Shown here: piece by piece, positions 23,400 through 29,145 of the stretch
How positions within the stretch are numbered: the stretch's first letter is position 1
Layout: the number at the start of each line of letters is the position of its first letter
Origin: an uncultured Prevotella sp.
GTDB taxonomy: Bacteria > Bacteroidota > Bacteroidia > Bacteroidales > Bacteroidaceae
Direction: 5' to 3'
DNA length: 64,000 nt
Assembly: GCA_947164965.1 (NCBI GenBank)
Contig: CAMUYR010000005.1
Span: forward strand, 1-64,000
Notes under the pieces: model-generated
Told to the model about the DNA's origin: nothing
What the model saw: only the letters and a program-made list of their open reading frames with translations
The model's database searches: none
Position numbers and translations under genes: made by a program

Positions 23400-23696
23400 C
23401 TATAGCTCTTCCAGAAATTCTTCTATCATTCTGGTGCGTAGCCCGTGGGCGTAGCACCCCTGGAGCCTTGCCTCCAGTCTCTCCAGGTCGCCGTATGTCA
23501 TGGCGTGGCTCTTGCCGTAGGTGTACTGCTTGCAGCACTGTGCCGCTTTCTTCTTGGCTGCTACCTCAGACAGGTATTCCGTGACATGGCAGCCGTGCCG
23601 TTCGATGATATTCTCATGAAAGCGTTTGTCGCTGTGCAGGACGAATGGCTTTGCCTGTTCGTCGTGGATCAGGACGATGATATGCTTTGTGTTCAT
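23400..23696 (-). CDS. Hypothetical protein, 98 aa
   Basis: A His- and Lys-rich soluble protein (MNTKHIIVLIHDEQAKPF) with a helical C-terminus (RLEARLQGCYAHGLRTRM). Last gene of the minus-strand operon, right before the terminator. No domain recognised. Confidence 0.6.
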   Translation of the reverse strand: MNTKHIIVLIHDEQAKPFVLHSDKRFHENIIERHGCHVTEYLSEVAAKKKAAQCCKQYTYGKSHAMTYGDLERLEARLQGCYAHGLRTRMIEEFLEEL

Positions 23697-23719
23697 TATC
23701 TCTCTTTCTTTTGGGTTGT

Positions 23720-24538
23720 TCAGTCTGGAAGCATCCCCATTTTGGAGAGCTGCTTCAGTGCCTTTTTGATGTTCGTTATCTCGTCGCGCAGGCGGCTGTT
23801 CTCTTTCTTCAGCTTCTCGTTGGATGCTTTCAGGTTGATGTTCTCCACCCTGTAACCTTTGAGTGTCTTGTTTTCTGCCCTCACCCGGTCTGTCGCCTCA
23901 TGCAGTATGGAATATTTCTCCTTCAAGGCGATAAATTCCTTGATGATATATTTCATCCTCACCTCGTAGGGAAGTGCGTCCTGTGGTCTGGCATGGTCTT
24001 TGACCACTTTTGGGACGTTGTTGCCGTAGGGGTTCTCCAGATAGTGGATATGTCCTTTGTTGACGATTGTCCACCAGTCTTTCTTGACGGCCCTTTTCTG
24101 GAGTTGGTAGGCCATCATGATCTTCCAAGTCCTCTGTACCTCGTCGGCGAAGCCGATGCCCAGGTTCAGCATGTCCGGTGTCGGGGTATGTTTCATCGGT
24201 TTCTTCTCTTTGGCGTTCATCAGGTCTGTCATGAACTTGAACGATCCTTCCTGTGTCGTCACCAGGTCTGAGGTATAGTTCCAGATACTCAGCAGTACGG
24301 AGGTGTTTAGTGCCTTGCAGTACGCATAGTGGAAGTCCGTCTTTGTCCCCAGGACGGTTGCCTTCACGAGGATGCTGTTCTTCCCTGCCGGGCAGCTATC
24401 CACTGTCTTGTGTATCGCGCATGTTTTCTTGTCTGCCTGGTACAGGTCGCAGAACTCACAAAGCAGGCACCCTTGTGGTATAATGCCCTCTGTTGACACG
24501 CTTTCCATTCCCTTGGTGATGCTGTCGATAATACTCAT
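23720..24538 (-). CDS. Cys-rich plus coiled-coil protein, 272 aa
   Basis: The N-terminus has a cysteine cluster (CLLCEFCDLYQADKKTC, then DSCPAG) that may bind zinc. The middle contains WWTIVNKGHIHYLENPYGN. Residues about 200-265 are a long coiled coil (NLKASNEKLKKENSRLRDE). The combination suggests an oligomeric adaptor or DNA-binding protein. It is part of the clamp operon. No named family. Confidence 0.65.
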   Translation of the reverse strand: MSIIDSITKGMESVSTEGIIPQGCLLCEFCDLYQADKKTCAIHKTVDSCPAGKNSILVKATVLGTKTDFHYAYCKALNTSVLLSIWNYTSDLVTTQEGSFKFMTDLMNAKEKKPMKHTPTPDMLNLGIGFADEVQRTWKIMMAYQLQKRAVKKDWWTIVNKGHIHYLENPYGNNVPKVVKDHARPQDALPYEVRMKYIIKEFIALKEKYSILHEATDRVRAENKTLKGYRVENINLKASNEKLKKENSRLRDEITNIKKALKQLSKMGMLPD

Positions 24539-24604
24539 AGTTTCTATTTTCTAAAGGGTTCAACAATGATGTTTTTTGTTCTCTTGGTTTGTCTCTTCCG
24601 GATG

Positions 24605-24883
24605 CTATGCCCTTACTGTCTCAAACAGTACCTTGTTGGTGGCAGGGTTGCGAAGCTGAAACTGCCATTGTGCGTAGCTGTTCTTCTCTGCCAGCTGTTG
24701 CAGCTTCCGTCTGTTCTCTTCGCTGTTCAGCAGCAGTGAGGCGAATATCAGCTTTCCCGGAAAGAAGCCCTCCAGGTCGAATGCCTTGAAGGTTCGCATC
24801 CATTTCATTTTTGCATAGACGTAACAGGTGGTGTCCTCATTAACCGTCTGGTTCTGCTCATTTTTTGTACCTATCTTATTCAT
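24605..24883 (-). CDS. Hypothetical protein, 92 aa
   Basis: A soluble protein with a Glu/Lys helix (NSEENRRKLQQLAEKNSY) and a QFQLRNPATNKVLFETVRA ending. No recognisable motif. Member of the clamp operon. Confidence 0.55.
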   Translation of the reverse strand: MNKIGTKNEQNQTVNEDTTCYVYAKMKWMRTFKAFDLEGFFPGKLIFASLLLNSEENRRKLQQLAEKNSYAQWQFQLRNPATNKVLFETVRA

Positions 24884-24903
24884 CTTGTCATACTGTTATA
24901 TGG

Positions 24904-25215
24904 TTAGCATTTGATTTTCACTGTAAAGCGTTGTGCGTCCGTGATGACGGCATCGTCACCGCCTTCCCATGTGATGGCCTTCACCGGTTTGAGGGTCTTG
25001 CTGTTCTCGATAACCTTGAACTGCAGCTCATAGCCCAGCTTTTCGTTTTTTTCAAAGAACAGGCACCAGACGCTATCCTCCATGATGAAGTCATCGATGA
25101 TGTCAGTTGCCTCGTTTTTCTTTGACTTGGAAAGTTCCGTGAGGTTGTCATTGATGACGGCTGTCACCTTGACGTCCTCGCCGTTGGATTTGAATTTACA
25201 TGTTATCGTCTTCAT
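24904..25215 (-). CDS. Hypothetical protein, 103 aa
   Basis: A beta-rich soluble protein (MKTITCKFKSNGEDVKVTAV, ending DDAVITDAQRFTVKIKC). Its start is 17 bp downstream of the perfect palindrome at 25232. No family recognised. Confidence 0.6.
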   Translation of the reverse strand: MKTITCKFKSNGEDVKVTAVINDNLTELSKSKKNEATDIIDDFIMEDSVWCLFFEKNEKLGYELQFKVIENSKTLKPVKAITWEGGDDAVITDAQRFTVKIKC

Positions 25216-25231
25216 AGAAATAAATATTATT

Positions 25232-25246
25232 AGTAATACGTATTAC
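25232..25246. repeat. Intergenic palindrome, AGTAATACG family, copy 2
   Basis: GTAATACGTATTAC (25233-25246) is a 14-bp perfect palindrome in an AT-rich leader before the minus-strand gene that starts at 25215. The identical 14-mer recurs at 40262. It may be an operator or a leader element. Confidence 0.5.
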
Positions 25247-25255
25247 AATATTATA

Positions 25256-25363
25256 TCATTTAATGAAACTCTCCAGATAGAACATCACGCCCAGTGCGAA
25301 GATCATGGAGATGCACCACAGTGTTATCAGTGCGAAATCCAGTATATTGACTCTCTGTACCAT
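25256..25363 (-). CDS. Small membrane peptide, 35 aa
   Basis: ATG at 25363-25361, TGA at 25258-25256. The product is nearly all one hydrophobic helix (FALITLWCISMIFALGVMFY) with a polar end ESFIK. It lies between the clamp gene and the gene at 25215, with the palindrome just after it. Too short for a family call. Confidence 0.5.
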   Translation of the reverse strand: MVQRVNILDFALITLWCISMIFALGVMFYLESFIK

Positions 25364-25410
25364 AAATCAAAATTATTAAATCCTTATATATAGTTACTAT
25401 CTGTAATGAG

Positions 25411-25443
25411 GTGGAAGCCCTGCCTATTGGAGCAGGACTCCCA
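25411..25443 (-). terminator. Hairpin after the clamp gene
   Basis: On the minus strand CCTGC and GCAGG close an 8-base loop with extra GGA/TCC pairing outside, starting about 10 bp after the clamp stop codon. No clear U tract follows, so it may be an attenuator or processing site rather than a full terminator. Confidence 0.4.
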
Positions 25444-25454
25444 TCGTGTTTTGT

Positions 25455-26597
25455 TTAGTCATTCAGAAGCATGGGCATCTGAAGCATCAGTATCTCCATG
25501 TCCGTCGGCTGTTCCGATGGCAGTATCAGTGCTGCCCGTGAGGGGTCTGCCAGTTGCATTTCAATCTCCTGTGCGCTCATGTTGCCTAAGATCTCGATGG
25601 TCTTGGCACCCTTCATGCCGATGCTCATGGCCTCTCCGTTGTACTCGCATGCCATACGCTCTGTAGCCGTCTTTGAGAAGTCGTAGTCCTCGGTGTCGAG
25701 TTGGATCTGGTTATTCTCCACGTGGATGCGTACCAGGTTGCTGCTATTGTTCGAGAAGGGCGATACGCGGCGCAGTGCGTTTACCAATGTGTTGCGGTCA
25801 ACCAGTACGATGTTCGGGTTGTTTTTGGGGATGACGCTGTTGTAGTTGGGATAGCGTCCCTCAATCAGTCTGCATTGCATGGTGAAGCCTGCTGCCACGA
25901 TCTGCAGTTGTCTGCCGTCCGCTGTCATGGTCACTTCCGTCTCTGCCGTGCGGCTGAGGATGTTCTTCAGGATGTGTGCCGGTTTCTTCGGGAGGATGAA
26001 GCTGCCTGTCTTGGTCTCATCGGTAGCCTTGACTGAGAGTACCTTGTTACGTACCAGTGTATGACCGTCTGATGCCACCACTGCCAGATGTTCTGCCGTG
26101 AGGTCGAAGAAGATGCCGTTCATGACGGGTCGCAGTTCGTCGTCTGCCGATGCGAATACGGTACGTGCGATATTCTCCTGGAGCAGTCCTTCCGTAATGT
26201 TGAATGTCACCAGATTGGTGTTGTCCATTGCAGGGAGTGTCGGGAACTCCATGGCGTTGTTGACGGGTAGTGTGAACATGCCTGAGAAGTAGTCGATCTT
26301 GACGATGGTGTCCTCTTCGCTGTCCATGGAGAATGTCAGTGGGTTTTCTGGCAAGCCCTTGACGGCTTCCATGATGTCCTTGCCGTTAATGGCGAAGCAT
26401 CCCTCACCCTCGCTCTCTGTCAGTTCGATGTCTGCCATGAGTGTTACCTCGCTGTCCGATGCCTTCAGTGACAGGATGTTGTCCTTGACGGTGAATACGA
26501 TGTCTGCAAGGATAGGCAGAGCGTTTTTGGAGTTGATGACACGGTTCATGTTAACCAGTTGCTCACTCAGTTGCTTGGCTGTTGTTGTAAAATTCAT
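25455..26597 (-). CDS. dnaN: DNA polymerase III beta sliding clamp homologue
   Basis: The 380-aa protein aligns by eye over the whole length with bacterial beta clamps: MNFTTTAKQLSEQLVNMNRV at the start, SKNALPILADIVF, LRPVMNGIFFDL, VVASDGHTLVR, RLIEGRYPNYNSVIP and a C-terminal end at MLND where clamps usually end. Three clamp domains are present. Clamps tether polymerase and other proteins to DNA. The neighbours are small unknown genes, not dnaA/recF, so it is an element-borne clamp rather than the chromosomal one. The giant protein at 47124 has two QLDLF clamp-binding sites. Confidence 0.92.
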   Translation of the reverse strand: MNFTTTAKQLSEQLVNMNRVINSKNALPILADIVFTVKDNILSLKASDSEVTLMADIELTESEGEGCFAINGKDIMEAVKGLPENPLTFSMDSEEDTIVKIDYFSGMFTLPVNNAMEFPTLPAMDNTNLVTFNITEGLLQENIARTVFASADDELRPVMNGIFFDLTAEHLAVVASDGHTLVRNKVLSVKATDETKTGSFILPKKPAHILKNILSRTAETEVTMTADGRQLQIVAAGFTMQCRLIEGRYPNYNSVIPKNNPNIVLVDRNTLVNALRRVSPFSNNSSNLVRIHVENNQIQLDTEDYDFSKTATERMACEYNGEAMSIGMKGAKTIEILGNMSAQEIEMQLADPSRAALILPSEQPTDMEILMLQMPMLLND

Positions 26598-26980
26598 TGC
26601 GTTGTTGCCCTTCCGGGACTTGGGGTTTAATTGTTATTTGTTATGTGCTCGTGCGCTTTTGTACGCCGTCGCTGTTTTCTTGTTATATCGGGTAATGGGA
26701 GCAGGTAGCCTTTTGTTTTTCCTTATACACTCTTAAAAAAGATGTAATGGATTCTACTCACTTTCGTTGTGAGTATGCTCTTCTTCCACCCCGTTGTGGT
26801 TTGATTTTGTTACATCGGTATAAAGATCGCAGTATAGCCTTTTTTGTTTGCTTGTGACCATGCGGCACCCTCTTAGGAGGTGTTAGGCAAGTAATTCCGA
26901 GGAAATTTCATGGAATACCCAGATTATGCAGTAATCTGCGGAAGGCTGCCAGGCAATTTCAGAAGGAATAGGTACGGTAC
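26598..26980. other. Gene-free divergent region, left part
   Basis: No convincing gene. It contains an ACTCAC/GTGAGT hairpin near 26757-26775, a GATGTAA/TTACATC long-range pair, CCTCTTAGGAGG near 26869, one iteron-like ATTCCGAGGAAAT at about 26893 and a perfect hairpin CAGATTA/TAATCTG at 26920-26938. The promoter of the clamp operon must lie here, but I cannot point to a clear TAnnTTTG on the minus strand. It could hold an origin or transfer site. Confidence 0.4.
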
Positions 26981-27010
26981 TTGACGTGGCTCCGGTGCAG
27001 CATAACTTTG
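26981..27010 (+). promoter_or_regulatory. Bacteroidetes-type promoter of a plus-strand RNA
   Basis: TTG at 26981-26983, 19 bp, TAACTTTG at 27003-27010, an exact -7 box with ideal spacing. The predicted start is near 27017. A strong terminator follows at 27287, well before the first transfer gene. Confidence 0.75.
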
Positions 27011-27016
27011 CAAAGC

Positions 27017-27309
27017 AAAAAAGGTGGTTCATGCTGTGACTCTTCAGATGTCCGACACAATCACAGGAAGGGGTGAGAAGTCGGCTATCACTCTCTGATA
27101 GTGATATCTGTCCTGCCGTCAGGTTTTGTACGCGCGTATGTGCGTACATATTATAATAATATTTATATGATGTTGATGTTCCATATTGGAATGTCAAATG
27201 GCGAAGCGTGATCCTGGAGTGTTCGCTGGCTCACACCTCCAGTCCATTTCTTTTCTACTGGGGTGTGGAAACTTTATTGTTTTTTCGGTATCGTTGATAC
27301 CCTCTTTTT
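27017..27309 (+). ncRNA. Candidate structured non-coding RNA, about 290 nt
   Basis: The interval between a consensus promoter and an intrinsic terminator has no credible gene but many hairpins: TATCACT/AGTGATA (27086-27106) with an exclusive alternative CTATCA/TGATAG (27085-27101), GTACGC/GCGTAC (27128-27147), TTCCA/TGGAA and CTGGAG/CTCCAG (27214-27242). It may be an sRNA regulating transfer, a leader, or contain the transfer origin. No family recognised. Confidence 0.5.
27287..27309 (+). terminator. Intrinsic terminator upstream of the transfer operon
   Basis: GGTATC (27287-27292), loop GTT, GATACC (27296-27301), then CTCTTTTT. A perfect 6-bp stem with a U tract; a T run on the 5' side could also serve minus-strand transcription. 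It separates the RNA at 27017 from the transfer operon. Confidence 0.75.
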
Positions 27310-27369
27310 ACTCATTATTTTCTTCCTTTTCTGAGGCACTGAAAAACCGCACGAAAACACCTGTTTTGT

Positions 27370-27469
27370 CTTGATTACGGGCATTTAAGATTTTTAAAAT
27401 CGTAAATGTGTTAAATCAAGAGGAAGTTTTGCCGATATTTTCCCTTTCATTAAATAGGTGTTTTCTTTG
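27370..27469 (+). promoter_or_regulatory. Transfer-operon control element, copy 1
   Basis: The inverted pair CTTGATT (27370-27376) and AATCAAG (27414-27420) flanks a block that recurs before the giant gene; over 27381-27437 and 47006-47062, 53 of 57 bases are identical. A TTTCTTTG box (27462-27469), a TTnnTTTG variant of the -7 consensus, lies 42 bp after AATCAAG, the same offset as in copy 2. It probably holds the promoter and operator of the transfer operon. Confidence 0.65.
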
Positions 27470-27501
27470 CGTCAGAAATTTCAAAATAACGCGAGAAAAT
27501 T

Positions 27502-27939
27502 ATGAGTGCATTTGGTATTTGGGCCATCATCCTGACAGGTATCTACCTTATCTACTATCCTGTCGTGATCTTCCTTGACCTGTTTGGCAAGAAAGGTCAG
27601 AAGAAAGATGGCGTTGAAGTTTTCGACACCGGTGCTGGTGACGAGGCTCCCGTCATTTCTGACGAGGAGGAAGAGATGCCCACCACCGTTGTCATGGAAG
27701 AGGAAGAAGCCCCTGTTCCTCAGCAGGAGGAGGAATCCCCCCAGGTTCCCTTGACTCCTGAGCAGCAGCAACAGGAGCAGTTCCGCGAGATGAAAAACCG
27801 TATCGAGGAGACTTTGCAGTCCGGCGGTGAGCCGGTGAATCCTTCTTATCAGCAGACGTTGGACTCTCAGACCATGTTGCTGATGATGAACCAGCCGATG
27901 AACAAGAAGTCGAGGATCAAGCGTACCCAGCTTTATTAA
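27502..27939 (+). CDS. First gene of the transfer operon: single-pass membrane protein with acidic tail
   Basis: An N-terminal membrane helix (GIWAIILTGIYLIYYPVVIF) is followed by a strongly acidic Glu/Gln/Pro-rich cytoplasmic region (DEEEEMPTTVVMEEEEAP) and a basic end (NKKSRIKRTQLY). At 145 aa it resembles no family I can name. Its place directly before the pilin-like genes suggests a membrane partner of the conjugation channel. Confidence 0.6.
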   Translation: MSAFGIWAIILTGIYLIYYPVVIFLDLFGKKGQKKDGVEVFDTGAGDEAPVISDEEEEMPTTVVMEEEEAPVPQQEEESPQVPLTPEQQQQEQFREMKNRIEETLQSGGEPVNPSYQQTLDSQTMLLMMNQPMNKKSRIKRTQLY

Positions 27940-27952
27940 CGAATAGCAAGCT

Positions 27953-28300
27953 ATGAGGATAGGAAACATACATATCGACCGTCGTGTGTTGCTGGCAGCT
28001 CTGCTTGCCGCCACCGTCCAGGCTGTCTCTGCCCGTTGTGGCGAGACGCGCTATGACTGGGGTGCCGATGCCCTGCATGAGGCCTCCGTCTTCGTGCTGG
28101 TGGTGATGGAATATACCGTCGGCATCCTGTATGCCGTCGCTTCCCTCACTGCCCTCTATTCCGCCACCAGCATCTATATCAAGCTCAACACCGGTGAGGA
28201 GGGCTTCGTGAAGTCCCTCATGGTGCTGCTCGGCGCCATCCTGTTTCTGATTGGTGCCACTATCGTGATGCCTGCCCTCTTTGATGTCCAATGGGGCTGA
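27953..28300 (+). CDS. TraE-like (DUF4134) pilin-type protein, paralogue 1
   Basis: A signal peptide (LLAALLAATVQAVSA) is followed by two membrane helices separated by the short loop IYIKLNTGEEGFVKS, ending in ATIVMPALF. This is the TraE/DUF4134 layout (helix, YIK-x-N-x-(G/E)-E, helix, P-x-(L/F)F), thought to be the VirB2-like pilin component in CTnDOT-type systems. It lacks the usual N-terminal AQ..G..A region of paralogue 2. A second copy follows 100 bp downstream and a third at 41756. Confidence 0.75.
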   Translation: MRIGNIHIDRRVLLAALLAATVQAVSARCGETRYDWGADALHEASVFVLVVMEYTVGILYAVASLTALYSATSIYIKLNTGEEGFVKSLMVLLGAILFLIGATIVMPALFDVQWG

Positions 28301-28402
28301 TAGGGCTGGTTGATGTTTCGCTCCCACCCTACGGTGTGGAGTCCTCTCGAAGAATGAATGTTTTTACAAATATAGTTTTTTCTTATTTTTTCTTTTAGTT
28401 AA

Positions 28403-28816
28403 ATGAGTATGAAGAATTTTTTCCAGTCCCTGAAGAAGGGAGCTTCGAGCGTTGGTAGTGCCATCGTCTCGACTTGTGAGAAAGCTGTCATGTCGCCTCG
28501 TTTCGCGAGTTGCCTCATGCTGCTGATGTGTGTCGGTGTTGTCATGGCCCAGAACAGTGCCGGTGACTACTCCGCAGGAACTACCGCCCTTGGCACGGTG
28601 ACCACCGAGATTGCCAAGTACGTGCCTGTTGCCGTCAAGCTGTGCTATGCCATTGCCGGCGTTGTGGCCGTTGTGGGCGCTATCAGCGTGTACATCAAGA
28701 TGAACAACGAGGAGCAGGATGTCAAGAAGAGCATTATGATGCTCGTCGGTGCCTGTATCTTCCTGATCGCCGCTGCCCAGGCTCTGCCTCTGTTCTTCGG
28801 CGTCGGTGGTGAGTAA
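28403..28816 (+). CDS. traE: TraE-like (DUF4134) pilin-type protein, paralogue 2
   Basis: This is the most canonical of three DUF4134 proteins. A longer N-terminal segment with a signal-like helix ends in VVMAQNSAG. The mature part has AGTTALGTVTTEIAKYVPVA, helix 1, VYIKMNNEEQDVKKSIMM, and helix 2 ending ALPLFFGVG. In CTnDOT-type systems TraE is a small membrane protein of the mating channel, VirB2-like by position. Between copies 1 and 2 is a hairpin with a T-rich stretch (28320-28395), a possible attenuator. Confidence 0.85.
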   Translation: MSMKNFFQSLKKGASSVGSAIVSTCEKAVMSPRFASCLMLLMCVGVVMAQNSAGDYSAGTTALGTVTTEIAKYVPVAVKLCYAIAGVVAVVGAISVYIKMNNEEQDVKKSIMMLVGACIFLIAAAQALPLFFGVGGE

Positions 28817-28837
28817 CCTCTAACTTGCTCGTGTTTG

Positions 28838-29134
28838 ATGGATGCCAAGACCGACTATCAGGATTTTCCCGTCTTCAAGGGTCTTCAGAGACCTTTGGAG
28901 ATGATGGGCTTGCAGGGCAGGTATATCTACTGGGCTGCAGCTACCGCTGGCGGTGCTGTCTGCGGTTTCATCATCGGTTACCTTGTCGCTGGCTTTCTGG
29001 TCGGTCTTGGTATTCTCACCGCTGCCCTTGGTGTCGGCGGTGTCATGATTTTCGTCAAGCAGCGCAAGGGCCTGCATAGCAAGGCCGTTGACAAAGGAAT
29101 CTTTATCTTTGCGCGTTCGCGCAATATATTATAA
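28838..29134 (+). CDS. traF: TraF-like (DUF4133, VirB3-type) protein
   Basis: The start is ATG 28838; a TTG precedes it in frame. The 98-aa protein has the DUF4133 beginning (YQDFPVFKGLQRPLEMMGLQG) and a hydrophobic pair of helices (AAATAGGAVCGFIIGYLVAG and the following LGILTAALGVGGVMIFV). VirB3-like proteins sit beside the VirB4 ATPase at the inner membrane, and here traG follows 11 bp later. Family call is good. Confidence 0.8.
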   Translation: MDAKTDYQDFPVFKGLQRPLEMMGLQGRYIYWAAATAGGAVCGFIIGYLVAGFLVGLGILTAALGVGGVMIFVKQRKGLHSKAVDKGIFIFARSRNIL

Positions 29135-29145
29135 ATATTATCAGT

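Noticed and set aside
26724..26732. TTATACACT, one base from a DnaA box
   Set aside because: A single imperfect 9-mer in AT-rich DNA with no second box is not evidence for a DnaA-dependent origin.
26883..27197. A 104-codon minus-strand frame
   Set aside because: It covers a promoter and hairpins on the plus strand; composition (Ser, Cys, Tyr) is that of non-coding DNA and no motif is seen.
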